DNA from: Larix kaempferi
Lineage: Eukaryota > Streptophyta > Pinopsida > Pinales > Pinaceae
Direction of reading: 5' to 3'
Length of the DNA: 64,000 nucleotides
NCBI GenBank assembly: GCA_027924585.1
Contig: BSBM01000994.1
Coordinates: forward strand, 10,237,001-10,301,000
Shown here piece after piece: positions 22,345-34,861 of this stretch. The position numbers were made by a program, and so were the translations under genes. Position 1 is the stretch's first letter; each line of letters starts with the position of its first letter. A model generated the notes under the pieces. That model saw only the letters and a program-made list of their open reading frames with translations. It was not told the DNA's origin and searched no databases.

Positions 22345-22990
22345 ATGTTGCGACATAAGTTGGTCAAGTCGAACAAGGTTTCCAATGAACTGATTCGAAG
22401 GGTTGCATTGTTGAATACGATGACAGTTCAGGAAATGGGAATAGAGTTGGTGAAGACAGAGTATGAGACCAACGAGTATTTTGCAAAAGCATGGAAGGCG
22501 AGTAGCGAACCATGGAGTGTCGACATGACTCCATACTTGGATTATTTTATCCAAGAGGGATACCTATTCGTGGAACAATAATTGTGTATTCCGAGAGGAT
22601 CTGTAAGAGGGAACCTAATCTGAGAGTTGCACAATGGCGTATTAGCATGTCATTTTGGCATCAAAAAGACCAAGGTGTTGGTCTAGGAAAGGTACTATTG
22701 GCCAAGAATGACGACATATGTCGGAAAGTGGGTACGACAGTGTCAAGTTTGCTAGTTGGAAAAAGGAAGAAGTCAGAGCACGGGGTTGTATACACCATTA
22801 CCAGTGCCAAATACCCCATGGGAGAACCTAAGCATGGAATTTGTGTTAGGATTACCAAAGATACAGCAAGGTAACAACTCAATCTTTGTTGTGGTCGAAA
22901 GATTTTCAAAGATGGCACACTTTATTCTGTGTCGGAAGACAAGTGACGCCACAAGCATTGTTGTACTATTCTGCAAGGAGATAGTCAGAT
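22345..22990 (+). pseudogene. E2 integrase, N-terminal part, cut by E3
   Basis: Contains the linker and the zinc-binding region (HNGVLACHFG ... CQVC, about 22627-22752), then [24 protein letters not shown] and [12 protein letters not shown]. The first catalytic Asp is Glu here (SMEF for SMDF). The reading frame runs straight into E3's LTR at 22991 after CKEIVR; the rest of the integrase resumes at 34862. Stops occur near 22615, 22686 and 22753. Confidence 0.88.
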
Positions 22991-24478
22991 TGTGAAGTTC
23001 CCCAAATAACAATAAGACACTATGTTTTTGTTTTATTATCATTGTGAAATTCATTTCAATAAGGGGCTAGATGAAAAATCTGCCGAATAAGTCCTAGGAG
23101 GATTGTTGTAAGAAACAACTTTGAATTTTAATTATTGTTTTAATAATAAAAGGATGAACAGGAATAGCCAAGTTAAATGAGGAGATCATGCATGGAAAAG
23201 TGGGGGACAAGTGAGAGTTAACCTTGGGGAAACCAGAACAGGTGTCAGAAGTGTATTTAAGACACTAGACACACCCTGAAAATTAGGGATTTACTTAGCT
23301 GCGAAAATTCCATGAGGAATTGGCTGCTAATGGTAAGACCTAGGCAAAACTATAAAGGAAGGGCATATGTGGGAGGCAGGATGCTGCTTAGTATGCCAGA
23401 GAGAATTAGACTTGCTGTGTGAGCACTTTCTGTTAGGAAAGGGATTCCAGAATTGTGACTGAGTTTTCAGGGTTAACTGTCCACACTTTTCGTGCATGCA
23501 TCTGGCTCGGGGGTGATTACGGACAGACTTGGCATTTGTATCTAATCTATGGTTGGGAGGAACGTGGCTATTCCTGTTACATTCGGTTTACAAGTTTCAG
23601 GTTTTTCCCAAGTTCAGACTCTTTAGTATTTTCTATTAATTTGATTTTTGCCGAATAAGCTAAAGAGTTGGGTCAAATAGTTATTTTGCTTATGAAGTCT
23701 TATCTTGAAGAAGCTCATATGAGACCATATTTCAAATCGCGAATACTCTGAACGATTATAAAACCTGGGAATTCTATGGAATTATTTGTAGTAAGATTTT
23801 TGAGAATTCTATGGATTTTTCTTTTATAGTAAGTTTTATAGTTGAGGATTATTGATCATTTTGGATAATTATCTTCGGTTATATCGATCTGTGATTCAAG
23901 AAGTTAAACCCTAGGTAGACGAAAGATTCTTTGTTTCTTTAAATTGTTCTCCTTCTTAGAATCTCTCTCTACTCTTTAATTTTTAAGGAGTATTCGATGT
24001 TATTATTATATTGAATCTTGGGTTCTTTTTTTAAAAAAATTCATCGAATGAAGACATGGAAAGAGTCGTATTGAGTTAAATCTATTTCCTATTAATATTG
24101 TTGACATGAGTACATGGTAGGGATTGGAACTCTGCGATTCCTACTCAGCATTCATCAGAAATCAAGGATCTAACCAACTCTGTATCAAAAGTATATAAAT
24201 AATTCAGAGGATTCAGATTTATATGTGAAACGATCCTTTATATATAGCAATCGAATAAGTTACAGGTAGCATACTTGTCAGTGGGCACTTGGACCCATAC
24301 ACAGACAGAAAATAAAATTCGATTTTATTCACATGAAGACCCAAAAAAAATACAGCCAGAGATCTACTCGAATTCTCAACGGACCTCAGACCTTATATAG
24401 GAAATATATATATTATACAGGATTTTCAAGGAGTGTTAAACCCGCATAGGTAATTAGGGTTTTCATTTTTAAATTTCA

Positions 24479-24697
24479 ATGGGAAATATGAGATCACGAT
24501 TCAGCCTTGGGAAGATCACCCAAACGACCCCAACCATGAACGAGCAAGAAAAATCATTTCTATTTCTCAGACAACGATTCTTTAAAAGAGACTACGATTA
24601 TCCATCCGAGCTACATTTTGGGCGTTACTGGAAGATACAGTTTTCTCCAATTTTTAAACACATAGCTTACAGTAAGACGTCTTTCTGTGGGTTATAG
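24479..24697 (+). other. 72-codon ORF in E3 LTR (copy at 32791-33009)
   Basis: Both LTR copies keep this frame open from ATG to stop, with about two residue differences. It is basic and aromatic-rich (NEQEKSFLFLRQRFFKRDYD). I recognise no domain. Because the LTRs are recent copies of each other, conservation is weak evidence of coding function. Confidence 0.25.
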
Positions 24698-25286
24698 AAT
24701 GTTCCCTTAGTGTCTAGCAATATGGAAATAAAACTGAAGGAATTACAAAGCATAATTACAGTGGAACCCTCAGTTGATCCGTACACGAGTTCCAAATCGG
24801 GTCCCAGCAAAACTATTCCAACTAATTTCTCAGGCAGAAGTTATTATATTAAAACCATGGCATTAAAGCCCAAATAATAGACAAGTTTTCAGAATTATCT
24901 ACTAATATAACCCCGATTCTACCAAAGGGACAGCGAAAGATGCTTCAAACATTAAACGTTCATACAAAAGCTTTTATATTGAAATCTCTGGCATTGAAGT
25001 CCAAACCCTAGACGAGCTTATAAATCTTTAAAGAAAAAACTTATCTACTATTAACCGGTTTCTACTAACACCAAGGAGGGTTATGGCGCAAATTTCTTCC
25101 TTGCAAGGATGGAGTTTGTCTGGAGCCATGCCTGCTTACCAAAATGAGTAGACCCAAATCGTCCAGCACCTGAAAGATTCGAAAACCCTGCCACAGACAC
25201 AACAACGAAGTTGGTATCTGCAAATGGGAACATCTATGCATAAAGTTTTAAAGAAAATTTGTATCTATTACTGATGACCTTTACCT

Positions 25287-25535
25287 TTGCGATCAAATTG
25301 TTGGCCATGGATCCTTCATACTCCAAAAGAGTTACCTCTCAGTAAAATCCCCTGCGACGAGGGTTTCATCCCTTCCAAAGAACCCCAAGCAAAGTCTGGT
25401 GCGTTATCTCCCTGCAAATGTGTACATATTACCATCGAAGTAACAAATGAGTTCACAACAGTGATGCGTTGTTCCATTACTGCAAAGACATATCAACCAT
25501 GCCGAATGGAAAAACCTGAGAGAGTTAATGTTTAA
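25287..25535 (+). other. 82-codon ORF in E3 LTR (copy at 33598-33846)
   Basis: Open in both LTRs with two visible residue differences. Cys and Pro are frequent; no recognisable domain. Probably a chance frame. Confidence 0.2.
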
Positions 25536-26553
25536 CAAATGGGTCTAGCTTGTTCGAAACTGGAGCCAATGCTATTTACAGAAGGGTATTGTCACTTCTC
25601 CATTTAAGACAATTTAATGAGAGTCACATGGTTCTGTACCATGCTGCGGTTGCTGGCAGCCATCGAAGACTACACCTGGAACGGTGAACCATCCACTCAA
25701 TGACCAATTTAAATTTAAGGTACCATGGTTAGAAATGTCAGAACCCAACGTAAGGCTTGGATAGGAGGATCGTTGAAAGATTTGCAATCTTAATTCTGAG
25801 CTAGAGCTTTGGAAGGCGACCTTACAATAGATCACTTTAGTGTATAGTTATCACTTGTGGATAAAGTGTAGTATGATCTCATAGCATTGGATTTACATCC
25901 GAAGGATAAAACCTCCCTTTAGCTTAAATGAAATCTTTCATGGCCAAGACATAGTATCCCTTCCGCTCCCTATAACTCATACAGTAAGATAGTCGATGCA
26001 TGTCATACATTTCATTGAAAGTATGCCGAACCTTCATAGTCTAAGGAATGAATTTGAATGTTTTGCATTCAAGTGTGCTTAATATTCCTTTGTCACAACT
26101 TGTCAATGTACCATGAGTTCTACAACAAAAATCATGGAGGATTATTTACCAAAGTGGAATATTTTGACCTCACAACCTGCACTTACATTATGAAGTAAAC
26201 CTTTAAACTTAAGGCCCACTCATGTTGTAGGCAAACATGTATGCGAAGTCACGTTTATTTAGTAACTCATTTCTGCATCATGAAGAAATTCTGATGGTGT
26301 AGGTGAACCTGCAAAATCAAATACAGAGTGTTGTTAGTTACAGCTAAGTAAGCGGCACGACAACCATAAATACTCCTCTAAACCAGTAGGAAGAATACAG
26401 GTGTAAGGAGTTAAGTATGTTCAGGATACAGATGTTTAATTTTAGTTTAAGGGTTTGTTAACATAGAGCAAATTATGGTCCCTTACAGTAATTAGAAAAA
26501 GAAATAACAGGAAACAAAAAAAAAGAAATTTTTTTTTATGGAGATGTTACATA

Positions 26554-26565
26554 TGGTATCAGAGC
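26554..26565 (+). other. primer-binding site of E3 (tRNA-iMet)
   Basis: TGGTATCAGAGC two bases inside the LTR end. Confidence 0.93.
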
Positions 26566-26675
26566 TAGATTCAACCCTATCGCCTTGGAAACACCTAGCT
26601 TTTGTTGGACTTTAAATAAAAATTTCTAATAATGTATTCAGATGTTGTATACATTTGTTTCAGTTAATTTTTTAG

Positions 26676-27905
26676 ATGACTTCGCACGAGGAATACGGAG
26701 AAGAGCCTGAAGGAAATGAACAGGCAAGAACAGAAGAACATTTTGAAGCAAGTCAGGTACTAGAAACCATGAGGAGCTTGATCGTGGAGATACAGAGCTT
26801 CAAAGCGGACAATGAGCAGCTAAAGAAAGCTCAGGAAAAACAGCAAGAAATCATAGAAATTTTGCTGCAGATTCTTCATGAAAGGAATAATGGCGAAAAA
26901 CAGAAGGAGGATGCGAAGAGGAAAGAAGAGACTGACGAAAGCGCTGAGAAAAAGGGAAATTCCTCCAATGAGACCTAGAAATCTGAGCATCAAGATAAGA
27001 CCATTGGAAAGAGGAAGGTTGACCACCTGGAGGGTGAATTCAAAAAGATAAAACATACCAGCTTCGATGGAGAATCAAAAACTGGCGAAGAAGCGGAAGC
27101 CTGGCTGCTGGACATAAAGAAATACTTTCAGATTTACAACTACTCCAGCAATATGAAAGTTAGAATGGCTATGTATAATCTGAAGGGAAAGGCCAGCATA
27201 TGGTGGCAAGACCTGAAGATTTCCTAGGGACTGAAAGAAAAGAACCTTGAATGGTCAAAATTCAAGAAATATTTCAAGAAACAGTACTTATGAGAAAGTT
27301 ATTATGAAAGAAAAACTAAGGAATTCTACGAATTGAAGCTGGGACAAATTACAATGGAAGATCTTATCAATAAATTCCTAGACTTTTTACGGTTCGTTCC
27401 ATATATAAAGGAAGAGAAATTGAAGGTACAACGGTTCTTAAGCTGTCTGCCACAGTCCTATAAAGATCGAATTGAGTTCGACAATCCAAGAACTTTAGAC
27501 GAAGCACTGAGAAAGGCCAGACTATGTTTTGAGCAATACAAACAAAGGAATGATACTACTAAGGCATGGAAGGATAAGAAACATGAAAAGTTTAACCAGC
27601 GGAAGAAAGGTTTCAAACCCCCTCCCTTCAGGAACATGCCCCAAAACTTCCAGGGAAATTCATTTCCCAAGAATGAACAGTTACAACAGAAAAATTTTAA
27701 ACCCCCTAACATGGGAATAAAAGGAAGTGTGGGTATCCCTAAAGAACCCCTGAAGTGCTGGGAATGTGGTGAAGCCCATTTACGTAGGAATTGTCCCCGA
27801 TACAATGAAACAAACAGGGTACTGCATAATATGCAAGAAGCATCCACGGTGGGAGACATTGGGAAAAGTTATCACCGAATTAATGCATCCTTGGAAGACC
27901 GATAG
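26676..27905 (+). pseudogene. E3 gag (nonsense-broken)
   Basis: Starts at ATG 26676 with an acidic, Gln/Glu-rich coiled N-terminus. The capsid region follows (EAEAWLLDIKKYF, LKGKASIWWQDLK, TMEDLINKFLDFLRFVPY, FLSCLPQSYKDRI), then a basic linker and a CCHC knuckle (CWECGEAHLRRNC, about 27757-27795). The frame never shifts. Stops are TAG 26976, TAG 27225, TGA 27291 and TAG 27903. Each is one transition away from Gln, Arg or Trp codons. Confidence 0.92.
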
Positions 27906-28325
27906 GCAGATCATCAATCTGCAATTGTGGAAATTGAAGGTAAAATTTTTGACCATACTTGTACTATTTTAATTGACCCTGTAGCAACTTTAAGCTACAT
28001 CACTCCCAAGATGATGGAGCACTGTCAACTCACCAAGGTAAAGCACCCAAAACCCTGGTTAGTTCAGTTAGCTACCGGAGCAAAGAGGAAGGTAACTGAA
28101 TATATATCTGATTGTGAACTTCAAATACAGGACCACAAAACAAAGATTAATTTAAATGTGTTGCCTTTAGGATCATACGACATGATAATAGGTATGGACT
28201 GGCTTGAAAGATATAAAGTAGTACTAAATTGCTTTACCAAAAACTTTACCTACATTGCGGAAGATCAAACTCTAAGAACAGTGAATGGGAAATAGAAACC
28301 TGTCTCTGTTAGGCAGATTTCTTCT
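27906..28325 (+). pseudogene. E3 aspartic protease (active site replaced)
   Basis: In frame with gag. The retropepsin site at about 27969-28001 reads ILIDPVATLSYI: the catalytic Asp is present, but the next two residues, Ser/Thr-Gly in working enzymes, are Pro-Val. The downstream NVLPLGSYDMIIGMDWLERY block is well preserved. A TAG at 28293 separates protease from RT. Confidence 0.88.
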
Positions 28326-29576
28326 ATGCAGTTAAAGAAGTGCATGAGAAAAGGATGCAATATTTACGCAGTAAGAGTATCAGATTTACTCCTCAATGGA
28401 ATTCAAACTTCCATAGCAAAGCATCCTATCTTGGGCGAGTTCCTAGACATATTTCCAGAAGAAATACCGGGGTTACCCCCTCAACGAGAAATAGATTTTT
28501 CCATTGAACTTTTACCAGGATCAGCACCAGTGTCAAAAATACCTTATAGAATGAGCATCCCAGAATTGACGGAATTAAAAATTCAGATTCAAGAATTACT
28601 AGACAAAGGGTATATAAGACCTAGTGTCTCACCTTGGGGTGCACCGGTCCTTCTTGTCAAGAAAAAAGATGGGACTCTAAGACTGTGTATTGATTATAGG
28701 CAACTGAATAAGGTAACTGTTAAGAATAAATACCCCTTACCACGAATTAATGATTTGTTTGACCAAGTAGGGGGAGCCAAAGTTTTTTCCAAATTGGACC
28801 TTCGATCTGGGTATCATCAGATTTGAATTAAAAATGAAGACATCAGTAAAACTGCATTCCAAACTCGATACAGGCACTACGAATTTGTAGTGATCCCTTT
28901 CGGTCTAACCAACGCCCCTGCCACATTCATGTGCCTAATGAACGGTATCTTTAACAAATAGATAGACTAATTTGTGCTGATTTTTATTGATGATATCCTA
29001 ATATACTCCAAGTTGGAGGAAGAACATGAACAACATATAAGAACCGTATTGCAAACCTTGAGGGATCACAAATTGTATGCAAAGTTGGAGAAATGTGATT
29101 TTTTTAAAAAGGAGATCCAGTACCTAGGCCATATTATTTCTGCGGAAGGAATTTTAGTAGACCCACAGAAAATAAAAGCCATAGCGGATTGGCCAGTACC
29201 GAGAGATGTGGCTGATATTAGATCTTTCATGGGAATCACCGAGTACTACCGAAGGTTCATTGAGGGATTCTCAAAGATCGCCTATCCCATTACCTCACTA
29301 CAGAAAAAAGGGATAAAGTTTGTGTGGTCCTGCAAGTGTCAAGAAAGTTTTGAACGACTCAAAGATTTACTGACCAAGGCACCTGTTCTAAAAGTAGCAG
29401 ACCCATGTAAAGGATACACGGTCTGTACGGATGCTAGCAAAGAGGGAGTAGGAGGAGTATTGTCCCAGGACGGACATGTAGTGTGTTATGAATCACGGAA
29501 ACTAAAAGAACATGAACGCAACTACATGGTTCATGACTTGGAATTAACGGCAGTAGTACACGCACTGAAAATGTAG
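28326..29576 (+). pseudogene. E3 reverse transcriptase and RNase H (nonsense-broken)
   Basis: All RT blocks are present: [86 protein letters not shown] and the catalytic FIDDILIYSK (about 28980-29010). RNase H follows with CTDASKEGVGGVL, ESRKLKEHERNY and HDLELTAVVHALK. Stops are TGA 28824 (just after YHQI), TAG 28959, TAA 28968 and TAG 29574 (before the RHYLLG block). No frameshift. Confidence 0.93.
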
Positions 29577-29603
29577 CGTCACTACCTGCTGGGAAAGAAA
29601 TTA

Positions 29604-31262
29604 TTGTTATTAACCGATAACACTTGCGTCAAGAACTTATTTAACCAACCAGGACTCAATGCCAGACAAGCAAGGTGCATGGCCTTCTTAAGTGAATTCG
29701 ACTTTGATGTAAAACACATAAAAGGTAAGGAAAATACAGTGGCAGATGCACTTAGTCGAAGGACCCACGAGGTGTACGAGATAATAATGAGTCAACCAGA
29801 AAGTAATCTCATGGACAAAGTAATAGTGGCGGGCAAACAGGATGCAGAATACATAAATCTGCAAAGTAAAATTCAGCAAAATGGGATAAACATGAACGGG
29901 ACAGATTTCAAAATGGATCATAAAGGTCTGATTTGGTTCAAATATAGGCTGTACATGCCTAATGTTGCAGAAATTAAATTATTTATTCTAAATGAGATGC
30001 ACAAACCCCCTTTTGCAGGTCATACCGGGTATCAAAAATTGATAACAGCCCTTAGAAAACAGTTCTTTTGGCCTAAATCAAAAACTGATCTAGCTGATTA
30101 TTTATCTAAATGCTTGGAATGTCAACAGGTGAAGGCAGACCATAGACATCCTGCTGGTTTATTACAACCATTACCAATTCCTGAATGGAAATGGGAAGTG
30201 ATTTCACTAGATTTTATCACAGGTTTGCCGAGAACACAGCGACAACATGACTCTATAATGGTGGTGGTTGACAAATTTAGCAAATCTGCACATTTCATTC
30301 CGGTAAAAACCACCTACAAGGCAGCAGATATTGCAGGAATATTTCTAAAAGAAATATTCAGATTACACGGAGTACCAAAGATGGTAATTTCAGATAGGGA
30401 TGTAAAATTTACCTCCAAATTCTGGAAATCTTTATTTGCAGGTCTAGAAACAAGAATAAATTTCAGCACGAGTTATCACCCTGAAACGGATGGACAGACT
30501 GAGCGTACCAATCAGATTATTGAAGATATGCTAAGAATGTACGTCATGGAAAAACCCACCAAATGGGAGGACTATTTACATCTGGTAGAGTTCGCTTACA
30601 ACAATGGGTATCAAGCATCATCAAGAATGAGTCCATTCGAAATTCTTTATGGAAGAAAGTGCACTACCCCAGTTAGCTGGGATAGTCCGGTCGATCGTTT
30701 GTTGGTAGGACCGGATTTGCTGCGGGATATGGAACAAACAGTCCAGAAGGTGCAGAAAAATTTAAAGGTGGCTCAGGACCGCCAAAAAAGTTATGCTGAC
30801 CTAAAAAGACAGGTTAAGGAATTCTCAGTTGGAGAACATGTGTACTTGCGGGTTAAACCAAAGAAAAGCTCATTCCAACTAGGGAGTTGCACTAAATTGG
30901 CACCGCGATTCTGTGGGCCCTTCCAAATACTTGAGAGGATTGGACCTGTAGCTTATAAGTTGGCTTTACCCGCACATTTAAAAATTCATAATATTTTTCA
31001 CATTTCAGTACTGAAAAAATATATTCATGACCCCACTCATATTATTGATTGGAATTTGATCCAGGAGGCTCCAGAAGGCGAATTTCAAGTGGAACCATTA
31101 CACATTCTGGACAGGAAAGAAACAGTACTTCGGAACAGAGCCATCGCTCAGGTAAAGGTGCAATGGAAGCACTTTAGTCCCGAGGAGGCGACCTGGGAAT
31201 TGGAAAGTGAGATACTAGAAAAGTATCCAAATTTGTTCCCAGAACCGATGGAGGAAAACTAG
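29604..31262 (+). CDS. E3 RNase H tail, integrase and chromodomain, open for 552 codons
   Basis: The longest open stretch in the window, in frame with gag and RT. It begins within RNase H (LLTDN) and includes the linker ending VADALSRR. The zinc-binding HHCC is His133, His140, Cys170 and Cys173. The core has Asp203 (LDFITGLP), Asp264 (SDRDVKF) and Glu300 (GQTERTN) with 35 residues between the last two. A GPY/F-like stretch (LAPRFCGPFQILERIGPVAYKL) and a chromodomain-like tail (AQVKVQWKHFSPEEATWE) follow. All integrase catalytic residues are intact. The ATG at 29604 is internal and only marks the first Met after the stop at 29574. Confidence 0.93.
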   Translation: MLLTDNTCVKNLFNQPGLNARQARCMAFLSEFDFDVKHIKGKENTVADALSRRTHEVYEIIMSQPESNLMDKVIVAGKQDAEYINLQSKIQQNGINMNGTDFKMDHKGLIWFKYRLYMPNVAEIKLFILNEMHKPPFAGHTGYQKLITALRKQFFWPKSKTDLADYLSKCLECQQVKADHRHPAGLLQPLPIPEWKWEVISLDFITGLPRTQRQHDSIMVVVDKFSKSAHFIPVKTTYKAADIAGIFLKEIFRLHGVPKMVISDRDVKFTSKFWKSLFAGLETRINFSTSYHPETDGQTERTNQIIEDMLRMYVMEKPTKWEDYLHLVEFAYNNGYQASSRMSPFEILYGRKCTTPVSWDSPVDRLLVGPDLLRDMEQTVQKVQKNLKVAQDRQKSYADLKRQVKEFSVGEHVYLRVKPKKSSFQLGSCTKLAPRFCGPFQILERIGPVAYKLALPAHLKIHNIFHISVLKKYIHDPTHIIDWNLIQEAPEGEFQVEPLHILDRKETVLRNRAIAQVKVQWKHFSPEEATWELESEILEKYPNLFPEPMEEN

Positions 31263-31286
31263 AACACTGAGGACAGTGTTCATAAT

Positions 31287-31299
31287 AAGGGGGCAAGGA
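31287..31299 (+). other. polypurine tract of E3
   Basis: AAGGGGGCAAGGA directly before the 3' LTR. Confidence 0.8.
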
Positions 31300-34200
31300 T
31301 GTGACGTTTCCAAAATAACAATAAGACATTATGTTTTTGTTTTATTATCATTGTGAAATTCATTTCAATAAGGGGCTAGATGAAAAATCTGCCGAATAAG
31401 TCCTAGGAGGATTGTTGTAAGAAACAACTTTGAATTTTAATTATTGTTTTAATAATAAAAGGATGAACAGGAACAACCAAGTTAAATGAGGAGATCATGC
31501 ATGGAAAAGTGGGGGACAAGTGAGAGTTAACCTTGGGGAAACCAGAACAGGTGTCAGAAGTGTATTTAAGACACTAGACACACCCTGAAAATTAGGGATT
31601 TACTTAGCTGCGAAAATTCCATGAGGAATTGGATGCTAATGGTAAGACCTAGGCAAAACTATAAAGGAAGGGCATATGTGGGAGGCATGACGCTGCTTAG
31701 TATGCCGGAGAGAATTAGACTTGCTGTGTGAGCACTTTGTGTTAGGCAAGGGATTCCAGAATTGTGACTGCGTTTTCAGGGTTAACTGTCCACACTTTTC
31801 GTGCATGCATCTGGCTCGGGGGTGATTACGGATAGACTTGGCGTTTGTATCTAATCTATGGTTGGGAGGAACATGGCTGTTCCTGTTACATTCGGTTTAC
31901 AAGTTTCAGGTTTTTCCCAAGTTCAGACTCTTTAGTATTTTCTATTAATTTGATTTTTGCCGAATAAGCTAAAGAGTTGGGTCAAATAGTTATTTTGCTT
32001 ATGAAGTCTTATCTTGAAGAAGCTCATATGAGACCATATTTCAAATCGCGAATACTCTGAACGATTATAAAACCTGGTAATTCTATGGAATTATTTGTAG
32101 TAAGATTTTTGAGAATTCTATGGATTTTTCTTTTATAGTAAGTTTTATAGTTGAGGATTATAGATCATTTTGGATAATTATCTTCGGTTATATAGATCTG
32201 TGATTCAAGAAGTTAAACCCTAGGCAGACGAAAGATTCTCTGTTTCTGTAAATTGTTCTCCTTCTTAGAATCTCTCTCTACTATTTAATTTTTAAGGAGT
32301 ATTCGATGTTATTATTATATTGAATCTTGGGTTCTTTTTAAAAAAAAAATCATCGAATGAAGACATGGAAAGAGTCGTATTGAGTTAGATCTATTTCCTA
32401 TTAATATTGTTGACATGAGTACATGGTAGGGACTAGAATTCTGCGATTCCTACTCAGCATTCATCAGAAATCAAGGATCTAACCAACTCTGTATTAAAAG
32501 TATATAAATAATTCAGAGGATTTAGATTTATATGTGAAACGATCCTTTATATATAGCAATCGAATAAGTTACAGGTAGCATACTTGTCAGTGGGCACTTG
32601 GACCCATACACAGACAGAAAATAAAATTCGATTTTATTCACATGAAGACCCAAAAAAAATACAGCCAGAGATCTACTCGAATTCTCAACGGACCTCAGAC
32701 CTTATATAGGAAATATATATATTATACAGGATTTTCAAGAAGGAGTGTTAAACCCGCATAGGTAATTAGGGTTTTCATTTTTAAATTTCAATGGGAAATC
32801 TGAGATCACGATTCAGCCTTGGGAAGATCACCCAAACGACCCCAACCATGAACGAGCAAGAAAAATCATTTCTATTTCTTAGACAACGATTCTTTAAAAG
32901 AGACTACGATTATCCATCCGAGCTACATTTTGGGCGTTACTGGAAGATACAGTTTTCTCCAATTTTTAAACACATACCTTACAGTAAGACGTCTTTTTGT
33001 GGGTTATAGAATGTTCCCTTAGTGTCTAGCAATATGGAAATAAAACTGAAGGAATTACAAAGCATAATTACAGTGGAACCCTCAGCTGAGCCATACACGA
33101 GTTCCAAATCGGGTCCCAGCAAAACTATTCCAACTAATTTCTCAGGCAGAAGTTATTATATTAAAACCATGGCATTAAAGCCCAAACAATAGACAAGTTT
33201 TCAGAATTATCTACTAATATAACCCCGATTCTACCAAAGGGACAGGGAAAGCTGCTTCAAACATTAAACGTTCATACAAAAGATTTCATATTGAAATCTC
33301 TGGCATTGAAGTCCAAACCCTAGACGAGCTTATAAATCTTTAAAGAAAAACTTATCTACTATTAACCAGTTTCCACTAACACCAAGGAGGGTTATGGCGC
33401 AAATTTCTTCCTTGCAAGGATGGAGTTTGTATGGAGCGATGCCTGCTTACCAAAATGAGTAGACCCAAATCGTCCAGCACCTGAAAGATTCGACAACCCT
33501 ACCACAGACACAACAAAGAAGTTGGTATCTGGAAATGGGAACATCTATGCATAAAGTTTTAAAGAAAATCTGTATCTATTACTGATGACCTTTACCTTTG
33601 CGATCAAATTGTTGGCCATGGCTCCTTCATACTCCAAAAGAGTTACCTCTCAGTAAAATCCCCTGCGACGAGGGTTTCATCCCTTCCAAAGAACCCCAAG
33701 CAAAGTCTGGTGCGTTATCTCCCTGCAAATGTGTACATATTACCATCGAAGTAACAAATGAGTTCACAACAGTGATGCTTCGTTCCATTACTGCAAAGAC
33801 ATATCAACCATGCCGAATGGAAAAACCTGAGAGAGTTAATGTTTAACAAATGGGTCTAGCTTGTTCGAAACTGGAGCCAATGCTATTTACGGAAGGGTAT
33901 TGTCACCTCTCCATTTAAGACAATTTAATGAGAGTCACATGGTTCTGTACGATGCCGCAGTTGCTGGAAGCCATCGAAGACTACACCTGGAACGGTGAAC
34001 CATCCACTCAATGACCAATTTAAATTTAAGGTACCATGGTTAGAAATGTCAGAACCCAACGTAAGGCTTGGACAGGAGGATCGTTGAAAGATTTGCAATC
34101 TTAATTCTGAGCTAGAGCTTTGGAAGGCGACCTTACAATAGATCACTTTAGTGTATAGTTATCACTTGTGGATAAAGTGTAGTATGATCTCATAGCATTG

Positions 34201-34861
34201 GATTTACATCCGAAGGATAAAACCTCCCTTTAGCTTAAATGAAATCTTTCATGGCCAAGACATAGTATCCCTTCCACGACCTATAACTCATACAGTAAGA
34301 TAGTCGATGCATGTCATACATTTCATTGAAAGTATGCCGAACCTTCATAGTCTAAGGAATGAATTTGAATGTTTTGCATTCGGGTGTGCTTAATATTCCT
34401 TTGTCACAACTTGTCAACGTACCACGAGTTCTACAACAAAAATCATGGAGGATTATTTACCAAAGTGGAATATTTTGACCTCACAACCTGCACTTACATT
34501 ATGAAGTAAACCTTTAAACTTAAGGCCCACTCATGTTGTAGGCAAACATGTATGCGAAGTCACGTTTATTTAGTAACTCATTTCTGCATCATGAAGAAAT
34601 TCCGATGGTGTAGGTGAACCTGCAAAATCAAATACAGAGTGTTGTTAGCTACAGCTAAGTAAGCGGCACGACAACCATAAATACTCCTCTAAACCAGTAG
34701 GAAGAATACAGGTGTAAGGAGTTAAGTATGTTCAGCATACAGAGGTTTAATTTTAGTTTAAGGGTTTGTTAACATAGAGCAAATTATGGTCCCTTACAGT
34801 AATTAGAAAAAGAAATAACAGGAAACAAAAAAAAGAATTTTTTTTTTATGGAGATGTTACA
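31300..34861 (+). repeat. 3' LTR of E3 (3562 bp)
   Basis: Matches 22991-26551. Ends GATGTTACA and is followed by the continuation of E2's integrase. Confidence 0.95.

Larger units (their letters stand above)
22991..26551 (+). repeat. 5' LTR of E3 (3561 bp)
   Basis: It matches 31300-34861 end to end. The first 35 bases carry four differences from the 3' LTR, more than elsewhere. LTRs of this length are unusual and fit Tekay/Del chromoviruses. The short ORFs inside are listed separately; no tandem array seen. Confidence 0.95.
22991..34861 (+). mobile_element. E3: Tekay/Del-like chromovirus, recent insertion in E2
   Basis: 11.87 kb with two 3.56-kb LTRs (TGTGA...TTACA), a tRNA-iMet primer site and a purine tract. 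One continuous gag-pol frame ends in a chromodomain. The flanks share AGAT (22987-22990 and 34861-34864, overlapping the terminal A), consistent with a target duplication in E2's integrase. LTRs differ at roughly 2-3% where I compared them. Gag-pol has nine premature stops but no frameshift. Long LTRs, the FIDDIL box and the chromodomain fit the Tekay lineage; the lineage call is inferred from these traits. Confidence 0.95.

Noticed and set aside
22512-22874. 120-residue ORF in E2
   Set aside because: It lies in a different frame from the integrase motifs over the same bases, and its own sequence has no motif.
26676-31262. E3 as an active autonomous element
   Set aside because: Nine premature stops and an altered protease active site.
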